This document shows positions 39,321 through 48,277 of a stretch of 64,000 nucleotides of DNA, piece after piece (position 1 is the stretch's first letter; each line of letters opens with the position of its first letter). The position numbers and the translations under genes were made by a program. Source of the stretch: Glycomyces fuscus (lineage in GTDB: Bacteria; Actinomycetota; Actinomycetes; Streptosporangiales; Streptosporangiaceae). The stretch spans positions 186,001 to 250,000 of the forward strand of contig NYMS01000012.1 in assembly GCA_002529455.1 (NCBI GenBank). Direction: 5' to 3'. The notes under the pieces were generated by a model, which had not been told where the DNA came from, made no database searches, and saw only the letters and a list, made by a program, of their open reading frames with translations.

Positions 39321-40670
39321 TCAGGCGCGGACGATGGCCAGGACCTCGTCGCGCAGACCGGCCATGGACGCCTCGTCGGGGGCCTCGACGTTGAGCCGCA
39401 GCAGCGGCTCGGTGTTGGAGGCGCGCACGTTGAACCACGACCCGTCGGGGAGGGAGACGGTCAGGCCGTCGAGTTCGTCGACGGTGACGCCGTCCCGACC
39501 GGCGAAGGCCTCGCGTACCGCGGCCATCCGCCCGGGGGCGTCGGCGACCTTGGAGTTGACCTCGCCGGACCCGGCGTAGCGCGAGTAGGCCTCGGCGATC
39601 CGGGAGAGGGAGCGGTCCTCGTTGCCCAGCACCCGCAGGACGTGCATCGCGGCGAGCATACCGGTGTCGGCGCGCCAGAATTCGCGGAAGTAGTAGTGGG
39701 CGGAGTGCTCCCCGCCGAAGATCGCGCCCGTCTCGGCCATGGTGGCCTTGATGAAGGAGTGCCCGACCCGGGTGCGGACGGGCGTACCGCCCTTCTCTCG
39801 GACGATCTCGGGCACGGCCAGGGAGGTGATGAGGTTGTGGATGACGGTGGCGCCCGGCTCGCGCTCCAGCTCCTGGGCGGCCACCAGCGCGGTGACGGCC
39901 GAGGGCGGCACCGCGTCGCCGTTCTCGTCCACGACGAAGCAGCGGTCGGCGTCGCCGTCGAAGGCCAGGCCGATGTCGGCGCCGGTCTCGCGGACCTTGG
40001 CCTGGAGGTCGACCAGGTTGTCGGGGTCCAGGGGGTTGGCCGGGTGGTTGGGGAAGGTGCCGTCCAGCTCGAAGTAGAGGGGCACGATCTCCAGCGGCAG
40101 GTCCTCCAGGACGGCGGGGACCGTGTGGCCGCCCATGCCGTTGCCCGCGTCCACCACGACCTTGAGCGGACGGATGCCCGAGAGGTCGACGAGTTCGCGC
40201 AGGTAGTCGGCGTACCCCGAGAGCAGGTCGCGGTGCGTGACCGTCCCGGCGGGGCCGTCGTGGGCGGGCACGCCCTCCTCCGCCAGGCGGCGGATCTCGT
40301 CCAGGCCCGTCTCGCCGCTGATGGGCGCGGCCCCGGCCCGGCACATCTTGATGCCGTTGTACTCGGCGGGGTTGTGGCTGGCGGTGAACATGGCGCCGGG
40401 CAGGTCCAGGTGGCCCGACCCGTAGTAGAGCAGGTCGGTGGAGCCGAGCCCGGCGAACACCACGTCCAGGCCCTGGCTGGTGACGCCCTCGCTGAAGGCG
40501 GTGGCCAGTTCGGGTGAGGACGGGCGCATGTCGTGGGCGACCACGACGGCCTCCCCTCCGACCACACGGGCGAAGGCGGCGCCGATCGCCCGGGCGATGT
40601 CGGCGTTGAAGGTGTCGGGGATCACGCCGCGCACGTCGTATGCCTTGAAGATGCTTGCGAGGTCAGCCAC
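39321..40670 (-). CDS. manB: Phosphomannomutase/phosphoglucomutase
   Basis: A 449-residue alpha-D-phosphohexomutase giving mannose-1-phosphate for GDP-mannose and glycoconjugates. The N-terminus is DLASIFKAYDVRGVIPDTFN. The catalytic serine loop is AMFTASHNPAEYNGIKM, the metal loop is AFDGDADRCFVVDENG, the sugar loop is FGGEHSAHYYFREFW, and the phosphate-binding end is FNVRASNTEPLLRLNVEA. The length is normal. The GTG start is inferred from the position of the conserved KAYDVRG motif. It is followed by the Trm112-like gene. It probably feeds the glycosyltransferase genes downstream. Confidence 0.94.
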   Translation of the reverse strand: MADLASIFKAYDVRGVIPDTFNADIARAIGAAFARVVGGEAVVVAHDMRPSSPELATAFSEGVTSQGLDVVFAGLGSTDLLYYGSGHLDLPGAMFTASHNPAEYNGIKMCRAGAAPISGETGLDEIRRLAEEGVPAHDGPAGTVTHRDLLSGYADYLRELVDLSGIRPLKVVVDAGNGMGGHTVPAVLEDLPLEIVPLYFELDGTFPNHPANPLDPDNLVDLQAKVRETGADIGLAFDGDADRCFVVDENGDAVPPSAVTALVAAQELEREPGATVIHNLITSLAVPEIVREKGGTPVRTRVGHSFIKATMAETGAIFGGEHSAHYYFREFWRADTGMLAAMHVLRVLGNEDRSLSRIAEAYSRYAGSGEVNSKVADAPGRMAAVREAFAGRDGVTVDELDGLTVSLPDGSWFNVRASNTEPLLRLNVEAPDEASMAGLRDEVLAIVRA

Positions 40671-40827
40671 GTCTTCTCCGGCCAGTTCGGTCCTGCTTGG
40701 GTTCGGTCCCGCGCGGCCGGGCCGCGCGCGGTACAAAACTAGCAAGCCGTCCCCGGGAACCCCCGCACCGCCGCCTGTTCGCACCCGTGCCCCTCTCCCC
40801 TCGGCGGGGAGGGCCCGTCGGCGGCGC

Positions 40828-41229
40828 CTACCCCCCGGAGTGCCGGGGGGGCTGCTGCTCGCCGCGCCCCGGATCGGACCTGACCACGCGCAGATGCCCC
40901 CGGCGCAGCGTCTCGGTCCCCTCGCCGGTCTCACCGGAGGGGTCCTTGCGGGCAGGCGGGCGGGCCGCCTCACGTACGGCGTCGGCGAGGGCCTCCAGGT
41001 CGTCGCTGCCCGGGCCGCCGCCCGATGTCTCGACCGGGAGTCGGACGACCTCCCAGCCGCGCGGTGCCGTCAGCCGGTCGGCGTGCACGGCGCAGAGGTC
41101 GTAGCAGTGCGGTTCCACGTAGGCGGCGAGCGGGCCGAGGACGGCCGTCGAGTCCGCGTAGACGTACGTGAGCGTGAAGACGGCAGGCTGTCTGCAGGCG
41201 GTACGGGAGCAGCGTCGAACAGGGCTCAC
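40828..41229 (-). CDS. DUF3499 domain-containing protein
   Basis: A 133-residue protein of the actinobacterial DUF3499 family. The signature is SPVRRCSRTACRQPAVFTLT then YVYADSTAVLGPLAAYVEPH and YDLCAVHADRLTAPRGWEV. The four Cys in CSRTAC and HCYDLC are placed like a zinc ribbon. The GTG start reads MSPVRRCS, matching relatives; the frame extends 11 codons further upstream. It is divergent from the metallopeptidase gene, as in Mycobacterium (Rv3258c/Rv3259) and Streptomyces. Function unknown. Confidence 0.87.
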   Translation of the reverse strand: MSPVRRCSRTACRQPAVFTLTYVYADSTAVLGPLAAYVEPHCYDLCAVHADRLTAPRGWEVVRLPVETSGGGPGSDDLEALADAVREAARPPARKDPSGETGEGTETLRRGHLRVVRSDPGRGEQQPPRHSGG

Positions 41230-41460
41230 AGCGTTCGACTGTATGCCTTTACTGAGGGACACGCCAGCATCGTTCCATGAGCTGGTCCGTTCGCGCTCCT
41301 CCGGCGCTCCGCGCGCCGCCCCCGGCCCCGTCCCGCGGCGGCCGGCGCACCGGCCCCGGCCGCTTCCGGCCTCCTGCCCGGAGGCCCCTCCTCGGGCCCG
41401 TGACCGCTTTCGCCACGGGAGGGACTACGCGCGGGGCCCGTGATGGCTTAGTCTCGAAGT

Positions 41461-41895
41461 GTGCGACGAGTGCGCCTTTCCAGTGGCCAACCAGACCGAG
41501 TGCGGCGCCGGGACCGCCGCGGCCGAGGCATCCGCGGTCCTCTCGTGCCGTCTGACCTGCCGGTTTTCCGTAGCCGAGCGCAGGCCTTCGACGACCTTGT
41601 CCTGGACGCCGTCGAACGCCTCGAACGCCTGTGGGCACGTGAGCTGGCCAACGTCGACTTCCTCGTGGAGGACGTCCCCCCGGTTCCGCCCCACGGGCCC
41701 CTGACCGAGGCGATCCCGTTCTCCCGCCTGGAGACCGATCCCTCCGGCCGGGCCCGCATCGTGGTGTACCGGCGTCCGGTGGAGATCCGGACGAAGGATC
41801 CGGAGGAGATGGCCCTCCTCGTCCACGAGACGGTCGTCGAGGAGGTCGCCAACCTGCTCGGTGTGGAACCGGAGTCGGTGGACCCCGAGAGCTGA
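41461..41895 (+). CDS. Minimal metallopeptidase family protein (zincin-like)
   Basis: A 144-residue protein of the small metallopeptidase (DUF1025) family. The N-terminal 35 residues are Arg-rich and variable. The core has AFDDLVLDAVERLERLWARE and VVYRRPVEIRTKDPEE, and the metal motif MALLVHETVVEEVANLLGV has the HExxxxE-type arrangement of this minimal zincin family. The peptidase target is unknown. It is divergent from DUF3499; the GTG start is the first in frame. Repeat copy B follows after its stop. Confidence 0.85.
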   Translation: MRRVRLSSGQPDRVRRRDRRGRGIRGPLVPSDLPVFRSRAQAFDDLVLDAVERLERLWARELANVDFLVEDVPPVPPHGPLTEAIPFSRLETDPSGRARIVVYRRPVEIRTKDPEEMALLVHETVVEEVANLLGVEPESVDPES

Positions 41896-41951
41896 CCGGG
41901 ACCGCCCGGAGCCCGTCGGGGCTGCCCGGGGTCCCCAGGCCGGTGCGCCCG

Positions 41952-42159
41952 GTTCGGGCGCCCACGGGGTTCTGGAGGTGCCGGAGGCGGGACCGCGAGA
42001 AGAACTGCGCCGCAGGCGTCCGTTGAGGGTGGTGGCGGGCGACGGTGTGGGCACGAGCCGTCCCACCGCAGACACCACCGTGCCTGCTGCGACCCGATTC
42101 CCGTTTTTCGGGCGCCCGAACACGGACCGAAGCGAAGCGGAGGTCCAAGGAGGCGCTGT
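41952..42159 (-). repeat. Intergenic element copy B, with 12-bp inverted ends
   Basis: A 208-base element with arms GTTCGGGCGCCC (41952-41963) and GGGCGCCCGAAC (42110-42121). Its tail of about 38 bases runs to the stop codon of the DUF5719 gene. It shares 29 identical bases at its left end with copy A and a closely matching tail. The interior is about 70 bases longer than copy A and has other stems (GGTGGT...ACCACC). Confidence 0.8.
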
Positions 42160-43752
42160 CTAGGGGACCACGCCCACCATGCTGTCGCGCACCACCGGGA
42201 GTTCGGTCCGCACCGGCGCGGGTGACACCGGCAGCACGCCCAGGCCGTCTCCGCCGCCGCGCAGCACGCGGGCCGCGTGGACGGGGTCGGAGCCCTCCAG
42301 GACCTCCAGTCGGACCGCGTAGCCGTCCTCGGACCCGGCGCCGGGGGGCGCGCTCCAGCCGTCGTCCCCGCCGAACACGGCGGTGGTCCCGGCGGCGACC
42401 TGCATGCGCACGGCGTCCCCCTGCGTCCCGTCGGAACCGATCGGGGTGGCCATGAGCGTGGCCCCGCCTCCGACCGCGGTCAGGACCAGTTCGGTGTCGG
42501 CGCCCTCGGGGACGTCGGGCAGGACCGCGGTGGTGTCCAGCGGGAAGCCGAGCGGCGGTACGGCGGACGTGTGGGCGGCCTCGACCACCTCGACGTCCTC
42601 CCCCTCCCCGGTGGCCGCCTCGGCGGTGACACCGGCGACCACGGGCGCGTCCGCCTCCACCACGACCGCGCCGGGCTCCCCGGCCAGGACGTTCTCCAGG
42701 CTGAGCCAGGCGGAGGCCGTCGGGGGCACCCTGAGGGTCAGCGGGTCGTCGGCGGTCCCGGAGCCCTGCTCCTCCTCGCCCTCGTCCTCCTCTGCGTCCG
42801 GGGCCGGGGTGACGGTGTGCACGCGCACCTGGACGGGCTCGTCACCCGGCGCGGCCACGTGCAGGCGCCGGCGGCCCTCGCCGCCGGGAACGCCGGGGAT
42901 CACGTGCTCCCGCGCCGGCGCGGCCGTGGGCGGAACCCAGTCCGCGGTGCCGGAGGAGTGCTCGGCGAGCAGGGAGGCCGCGACCCGTCCCGTGCTGGTG
43001 CGCACGTGGACGCCGACGGCGCTGGTGCCGCCGACCAGCTCGGTCAGGTCCAGTTCGGTCGACGACCCGGCGGGCAGGGCGATGCCCCTGCTCTCCTCGG
43101 AGTAGGAGGGGCCGCCCTCGGTGTAGACGTCCACGCTGACCGTGGCCCGGGAGTCCTCGGGGTTGGCCAGGTACGCGGTGAGCTCCTCCAGCCGCATGCC
43201 CTCGGTGTCGTCGCCGCCGGGGAGGGCGAACCAGGTGCCCACGGAAGGCCCGAGGCAGCGGACCTCGGTGGCCGAGCCGTCGGAGAGGGTGGTCTGGGCT
43301 GCGTCGAGGCCCGAGGCCAGGGCCCCCTCGGCGCGGACGGCGGTGGGGTCGTCGGCCCCGGCGGTGTCCGCGCTCCACACGCGTCCGGGCTCGGTCAGCT
43401 CCTCGCCGACGGTGCCGCCCCGCGTGCCGTCCGCGGTCCCGGCATCGTCGTCCGCGCCCTCCCGCGCGTCCCCGCCCTCGCCCTCCCCGGGGGCGGCGGG
43501 GACCGACCCGGCCCGCAGCTCGCCCTCGTCGTCGCGGCTCACCCGCGGGGCGAACGCGGCCACGGAGCTCTCCCCCGACTCGTGCGGGGCGGGGCACACC
43601 CGCACCGCGTGGTCGGGGCGCGCGGTTCCGGGCGCGGTGACGCCCAGCTCGGCGGTGACCGGCCCGGTCGCCAGCGCGACGCCGAACAGCGCGGCCAGGG
43701 CCAGCGCGACCAGCCCGAACAGCGCGAACCGGTTCTCCACGATCAGTCGCAC
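42160..43752 (-). CDS. DUF5719 family envelope protein
   Basis: A 530-residue protein anchored by an N-terminal TM helix (FALFGLVALALAALFGVALA), the remainder external and beta-rich. It matches DUF5719 in layout: RVCPAPHESGESSVAAF near the N-terminus, repeated strand pairs (SRATVSVDVYTEGGPSY; VQVRVHTVTPAPDAEED), acidic linkers of Glu/Asp, and VAAGTTAVFGGDDGWSAPP near the end. It sits between the glycosyltransferase and DUF3499/manB genes, as in Streptomyces. It probably works with the big glycosyltransferase at the cell surface; the activity is unknown. The GTG start follows GAGGACCAG. Confidence 0.8.
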   Translation of the reverse strand: MRLIVENRFALFGLVALALAALFGVALATGPVTAELGVTAPGTARPDHAVRVCPAPHESGESSVAAFAPRVSRDDEGELRAGSVPAAPGEGEGGDAREGADDDAGTADGTRGGTVGEELTEPGRVWSADTAGADDPTAVRAEGALASGLDAAQTTLSDGSATEVRCLGPSVGTWFALPGGDDTEGMRLEELTAYLANPEDSRATVSVDVYTEGGPSYSEESRGIALPAGSSTELDLTELVGGTSAVGVHVRTSTGRVAASLLAEHSSGTADWVPPTAAPAREHVIPGVPGGEGRRRLHVAAPGDEPVQVRVHTVTPAPDAEEDEGEEEQGSGTADDPLTLRVPPTASAWLSLENVLAGEPGAVVVEADAPVVAGVTAEAATGEGEDVEVVEAAHTSAVPPLGFPLDTTAVLPDVPEGADTELVLTAVGGGATLMATPIGSDGTQGDAVRMQVAAGTTAVFGGDDGWSAPPGAGSEDGYAVRLEVLEGSDPVHAARVLRGGGDGLGVLPVSPAPVRTELPVVRDSMVGVVP

Positions 43753-43908
43753 GGCCTGGTCCTCCCGCTCGGTACCGGACGCCTCGCGGGGCTGGTCGCC
43801 CCGGCCCTCCCGGTGTCCTCGTCTCCTGCTCCCCCGCACGCCGGCTGCCCCGGGGCCGCCGACCGCGCGCCGCCGACCGGGGCCACCCGGTGCGTCCGCC
43901 GCCCCCGG

Positions 43909-46900
43909 TCACCTCCCACGGCCCTGTTCCCTCCTGCGCACGCCGCGGGCGCCGCGACGGCGGCCCCTGCCCCGGACCGCGGACAGGGCGCCGGTGTCCC
44001 CGGCCCCCGAGGAGGGGAGGGAGCCGGTGTCCCCGTCCAAAGAGGCGGGGTCGGCGGAGCCCGCGCCGCTCCCCCGCACGTCCGCTCCCGTGTCCCCGCC
44101 CGCGGGGATGTCGGAATCCTCACGGCCGCCCCCGGCGCGTGGGCCCCGGCGCGAGGACCCGCGCGACCTCGCCGAACGCCGCAGCCGCTCCGGCCGCCGC
44201 GGACGGGGCACGGGCGTGGCCTCGATCAGCCGCGCCTCCTCCTCGGTCCGCACACCCGGGGCGGCGAGGACGGCGACCACCGCGAACAGGAGCCCCTGCG
44301 TGGCCAGCCAGGCGGCGCGGACGTAGTCGGTGTGCCAGACGCGCAGCTCGCCGCCCTCCGCGGGCAGCGTCCAGGCCTGGGTTCCGCTCCCGGTGGCGAC
44401 GGGGTCCAGTTCGACGCCGCCCAGGGTGGCGCGCCAGCCGCTGTCGGCGGTCTCGGCCAGGGCGAGGCGCCGCCCGGTACCGCCCTCGGGGACCGGGGCG
44501 CTCATGTCGTCCGCGTCCCCCTGCCCCGTGAGGACCTCGGCGTCGAGGCCGTCCTCGGAGACCACCCGCAGCGCACCGGTGGGGACGGCCAGCCGCCAGA
44601 GCGCGTAGTGCCGCGACAGCGACTGCCGCTCCAGCCCCGGGGTGCCGTCCAGGGTGTCGACCATGGTGACGTCGGCGGATCCGCGGATGTCCGGACGCGG
44701 GTGGAGCACGTACTGGATGCCGAAGTCCGCCAGGGTGTACATCTGGTCGCCGCCCTGGCCCACGGCGAGCTCGGCCACGGCCCGGTCCATCACCTCGCGG
44801 ACCCCGCCCCCGGGCACGAGCTGCTCCTCGCCCAGGCGCGGCTCGCGTCCGCGCACGACCAGGTAGTCCACGCCGCCCTCCCCGTCGGCGGTGACGACGA
44901 GGGTGCGCGGCCGGGTTCCCGCCCCGCCGCCCTCGACGGCTCCGGCCCCGGCCAGCGCGCCGGGGACGACGGACTCGGCGCGCGCGGTGACCGGCCCCGG
45001 CACGCCCTCCCACATCCACACGCCCGCGGCGCAGACGGGTGTCGCCAGGGCGAGCAGCCCCACGGCGAGCGCGAAGACCCGCCGCAGCCCTCCCAGCCGC
45101 ACCATGTCGCCGAAGGAGCGCGCGGCGGTCGCCGCCGACAGCAGCACCGCCGTGGCGGCGAAGGCCAGGGCCGCCCCCGGCCAGACCGGCGCCGGCGGGC
45201 CGCCGTAGTAGGGCTCGACGACCACCCGGCTGGTCAGGACGGCCACGAGGATCCCGAACAGCGCCAGTGACCACCCCGCCGCCGCCAGCATCCGGTTGCG
45301 GAGCAGCAGCAGGGAGCACAGCGCGGCGACGGCGAACCCGGCCGTGACCCAGAACGGCGGCGTCCCGGGACCGCCCGGCGAGAGCAGGAGCAGTTCGTGC
45401 GGGCCGGCGCCCGGCGCCGACAGCTCGGGGCGGTGCAGCCCGGCCTCCAGCAGCCACAGGCTGGGGTGCAGGAGCAGTTCGAGCGTCCACGGCATCAGCA
45501 GCACGACGGGAACGGCCAGGACCAGCGCGACGCTGACGTAGATCCGGCGGCCCAGGTGGCCGAAGGCGACGGCCACCAGCAGGCCGGTGACCAGCGACAG
45601 CAGCCACACCATCGGGACGAACGCGGTGGCGGCCGTCAGGACCAGGCCCGCTCCCCAGGCCGCGCGGCGCGAGGGCCTGGGCGGCATCGACACCAGCCGC
45701 ACCAGCAGCAGTCCCAGTACCGGCAGCAGGACGTGGACCAGGGCGGTGCCCAGGCGTCCCTGGGCGACGGCGCCGGTGGCCACCGGCAGCAGGGCGTAGG
45801 CCGCGGCCATCCACAGGCGGGCGGGGCCGAAGCCCAGCACCTGGCGGGCGAGCAGGTAGGCGGTCAGTCCGGACAGGGGTACGCAGCCCAGCAGGACGAT
45901 CGTGACGGCCAGCCAGGGCTTGCCCAGGGTGAGCGTGGACAGCAGGGCGAGCAGGCCGACGTAGGGCGGGACGGGGTCGACCGCGCCGAGTCCGCTGTCG
46001 GGACTGCCGGAGAGGTAGAGGCTCCACAGGTCGCCCGCGCCGCCCGCGACCGGGGGCAGGGCGCCGCCCGCGAGGAGGTCGCCCAGGAGCAGGGAGCGCT
46101 CGGCGACGAGGGCGACCGCGGTCAGGGCGGCGACCAACAGCACCCCGGGGCGCAGGAGCACGCTGCGCACGAAGCCGGTGGTGTCGGTGGGTGCCTCGTC
46201 CTCGTCCTCGGCGGCGGGCGGCGCGGTGACGGCCTGGTGGCGGCCGGGGGTGTCGCGCACGGGTTCGCCGGACAGGATGCCGGTGACCGCGTCGTGGAAC
46301 TGGCGCATGGCCACGCCGCGCGCGAGGAAGGGCCGGATGGCGCTGTAGGTGCGGCGGCGGTCGCGGCGGCGCCGGAAGCGGGCGCGCATCAGCCTGAGGG
46401 GCCGCAGGTAGACCAGGGTGATCGCGGCGGCCTCGTCCAGGGCGTTGGCGGGCTGCTTGATGAGCAGGTACGCCACCACGCGCAGCAGAGAGGCCACGGA
46501 GTTGCGCAGCAGAGCGGCCACCATGCCGCCCAGGGGCAGGTTGGCCAGCAGCACGAAGACGGCGTGGCGGCGGTCCACCCGGCGCGGGTGGTTGCGGGTG
46601 GCGGAGATGGGGCGGCGGCGCCGGGCGGAGGCCTCGGCGTGGTAGGCGACCGCGTCGGTGACGAGCAGGGCGCGCAGTCCGGCGCCGCCCACCCGCCAGC
46701 AGAAGTCGATGTCGTCGCGGAACAGGGGCAGGGCGGGGTCGAAGCCGCCGAGGCGGTCCCACACGTCGCGGCGGACGAGCATGCCCGCGCTGGAGACGGC
46801 CAGGACCTGGCGCGTGCCGTCGTGCTGGCCGTGGTCGAACTCGCGCTGCTCCAGCCCGGTCTCGCGGCGGCCCGCGCCGTCGATGGTCACGCCCGCCTCC

Positions 46901-47337
46901 ACCAGGAGGCGGCGGTCGAACCAGTCGCGCAGTTTGGGGCCCAGGACGGCGGCGCGGGGGTCCTGGTCGGCGGCGTCCAACAGGTGGGCGAGGGCGTCCC
47001 GGTCCGGGGTGAGGTCGTCGTGGATCAGCCAGATCCACTCGGTGGCGTCCTCGTCGAAGCCGCGTACGGCGCTGGTGGAGCGCGGCAGCTCCAGGGCCGC
47101 CCGGACGGCGTCGCCGTAGCCGGTGCTCGCGGGCAGGTCCACGACGGCGTCGGAGGGCAGGAAGCGGGCCAGGACGTCGGCGCTGTCGTCGGTGCTGCCG
47201 GTGTCGGCGGCGACGGCCCGCTGCACGGGCCAGGACTGGCCGCGCAACGCCTCCATCGTCTCGGGCAGCCAGCGGGAGCCGTCGTGGGACACGATGACCG
47301 CGGTGACGACGTGTCGGGCGAAATCCTGGTCAGGCAC
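43909..47337 (-). CDS. Giant family 2 glycosyltransferase fused to a multi-pass membrane domain
   Basis: A 1,142-residue protein. Residues 1-260 are a GT-A glycosyltransferase: VTAVIVSHDGSRWLPETMEA, AVAADTGSTDDSADVL, WIWLIHDDLTPDRDAL and FRDDIDFCWRVGGAGL with the DxD-like acids. Then about 14 hydrophobic segments (for example LLVALAALTA-type helices, VLLGCVPLSGLTAYLLARQV, LVRLVSMPPRPSRRAAWGAG between helices) and an external domain at residues 800-1050 (RTLVVTADGEGGVDYLVVRG). The C-terminus is a Gly/Arg-rich tail. Such fusions may transfer sugars to polyprenol-linked glycans or wall polymers. The GTG start is tentative. The gene lies downstream of whiB on the same strand. Confidence 0.87.
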   Translation of the reverse strand: MPDQDFARHVVTAVIVSHDGSRWLPETMEALRGQSWPVQRAVAADTGSTDDSADVLARFLPSDAVVDLPASTGYGDAVRAALELPRSTSAVRGFDEDATEWIWLIHDDLTPDRDALAHLLDAADQDPRAAVLGPKLRDWFDRRLLVEAGVTIDGAGRRETGLEQREFDHGQHDGTRQVLAVSSAGMLVRRDVWDRLGGFDPALPLFRDDIDFCWRVGGAGLRALLVTDAVAYHAEASARRRRPISATRNHPRRVDRRHAVFVLLANLPLGGMVAALLRNSVASLLRVVAYLLIKQPANALDEAAAITLVYLRPLRLMRARFRRRRDRRRTYSAIRPFLARGVAMRQFHDAVTGILSGEPVRDTPGRHQAVTAPPAAEDEDEAPTDTTGFVRSVLLRPGVLLVAALTAVALVAERSLLLGDLLAGGALPPVAGGAGDLWSLYLSGSPDSGLGAVDPVPPYVGLLALLSTLTLGKPWLAVTIVLLGCVPLSGLTAYLLARQVLGFGPARLWMAAAYALLPVATGAVAQGRLGTALVHVLLPVLGLLLVRLVSMPPRPSRRAAWGAGLVLTAATAFVPMVWLLSLVTGLLVAVAFGHLGRRIYVSVALVLAVPVVLLMPWTLELLLHPSLWLLEAGLHRPELSAPGAGPHELLLLSPGGPGTPPFWVTAGFAVAALCSLLLLRNRMLAAAGWSLALFGILVAVLTSRVVVEPYYGGPPAPVWPGAALAFAATAVLLSAATAARSFGDMVRLGGLRRVFALAVGLLALATPVCAAGVWMWEGVPGPVTARAESVVPGALAGAGAVEGGGAGTRPRTLVVTADGEGGVDYLVVRGREPRLGEEQLVPGGGVREVMDRAVAELAVGQGGDQMYTLADFGIQYVLHPRPDIRGSADVTMVDTLDGTPGLERQSLSRHYALWRLAVPTGALRVVSEDGLDAEVLTGQGDADDMSAPVPEGGTGRRLALAETADSGWRATLGGVELDPVATGSGTQAWTLPAEGGELRVWHTDYVRAAWLATQGLLFAVVAVLAAPGVRTEEEARLIEATPVPRPRRPERLRRSARSRGSSRRGPRAGGGREDSDIPAGGDTGADVRGSGAGSADPASLDGDTGSLPSSGAGDTGALSAVRGRGRRRGARGVRRREQGRGR

Positions 47338-47751
47338 GGCTGTGGTGGGTTCTCTCCGGGAGGGGGCGCGGCCCCGAACGGGTCCGCGGGTCCGGCCGGG
47401 CGGGGCCGACGGGCACGACCGCGCTCCGGACGCGGTCCGCGCGGGACGTCAGGGCCGACCGCGGTCCTCGTGACCTCGTCGGGGCCGGACACGGCCCGCG
47501 CGGGACATCACGATACGCCACTCGACACCATTACGGACCTATTCGTCACACGCCGCTGCGGCCCGGCCATACCGGAGCATTCCCGTCACGAACCGAGAGC
47601 CAAACCGAACACATGTCCGAATGGGGTCCGGCATATCCGCGTATTGCCGCCGCCGGCCGCTCCCGGGCTCCGAGGCCGTCCGCCCGGGAGGGGGCGAACA
47701 CGAAAACGCGCGCCCGGGCTCGCGGCCCGGACGCGCGTCTCACACGCGGCC
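47338..47751. other. Region between whiB and the glycosyltransferase, no gene
   Basis: These 414 bases hold the whiB terminator at the right end and the presumed promoter of the glycosyltransferase gene. Bases 47,500-47,640 are poorer in GC than the average. I see no gene. Confidence 0.55.
47706..47738 (-). terminator. Rho-independent-type terminator of whiB
   Basis: A 14-base inverted repeat with one mismatch (47706-47719 and 47725-47738, five-base loop), read on the minus strand 13 bases after the whiB stop and followed by TTTT. A U-run after a hairpin is uncommon in this GC-rich genome. Confidence 0.75.
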
Positions 47752-48039
47752 CTAGAGCATCTCCGCCAGGAAATCGAAATCTCCCCCGGCGGCTTTCTTC
47801 AGCCTGCGGCGCTCGCGTTCGGAGAGTCCCCCCCAGATGCCGAAGCGCTCATCGTGCTCCAGCGCGTATTCCAGGCACTCCGCGCGCACCTCGCACGACT
47901 GACAGACCTTCTTGGCTTCCCGCGTCGAGCCGCCCTTCTCGGGGAAGAACGCCTCCGGGTCGGTCTGCGCGCACAGGGCGCGTTCCTGCCAGCCCAGATC
48001 CTCATCCGAGCCGTGCGCCAGCGGGATGACCTCGCTCAT
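47752..48039 (-). CDS. whiB: WhiB-family iron-sulfur developmental regulator
   Basis: A 95-residue Wbl protein. The four cluster Cys are in ERALCAQTDPEAFFPEKGGS, then KKVCQSCEVRAECLEYALE (CxxC spacing), followed by the GIWGG turn (FGIWGGLSERERRRLKKAAG). This matches WhiB of Streptomyces (SCO3034) and WhiB2 of Mycobacterium almost residue for residue. WhiB acts with WhiA in switching to sporulation septation. It is a neighbour of fbiA as in those genera. A -35/-10 pair and an inverted repeat lie upstream, and a terminator downstream, so it is a single-gene unit. Confidence 0.96.
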   Translation of the reverse strand: MSEVIPLAHGSDEDLGWQERALCAQTDPEAFFPEKGGSTREAKKVCQSCEVRAECLEYALEHDERFGIWGGLSERERRRLKKAAGGDFDFLAEML

Positions 48040-48114
48040 GCGCACCTCCTGTTGCCCCCCATAGATGTCCCCGGCCCTTTTCGTCCCCCGGGCCGGGTGG
48101 AATCCCACCTTGAA

Positions 48115-48144
48115 ATTACACGTGGGTCGCTTGCTGAGAGTCAA
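48115..48144 (-). promoter_or_regulatory. Promoter candidate of whiB
   Basis: On the minus strand TTGACT (48144-48139), an 18-base spacer and TGTAAT (48120-48115), about 75 bases upstream of the whiB start. Both boxes are close to consensus and lie in a locally AT-rich patch. Confidence 0.55.
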
Positions 48145-48150
48145 GCGCCC

Positions 48151-48229
48151 TGCGTGGTAATCCACTGAATATCATGTAACGGACCGCCAGCGGCAGCCGG
48201 GTCATGTCCGTTCTGCGGATTACCACGCA
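48151..48229. promoter_or_regulatory. Exact 13-bp inverted repeat upstream of the whiB promoter
   Basis: TGCGTGGTAATCC (48151-48163) recurs inverted as GGATTACCACGCA (48217-48229), 53 bases apart. The proximal copy lies seven bases upstream of the whiB -35 box. A pair of identical inverted sites suggests cooperative binding by one regulator and DNA looping, or a long-loop hairpin at the end of the neighbouring gene. Confidence 0.6.
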
Positions 48230-48277
48230 ATTCACGACCTTCCAAGGCGGTGGAGAGCACGGGCCGCCGGAGCCGGG

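Noticed and set aside
44120..47038. A 972-codon minus-strand frame inside the giant glycosyltransferase
   Set aside because: It is an out-of-frame shadow of the glycosyltransferase, full of Arg/Pro/Gly runs, with no motif.
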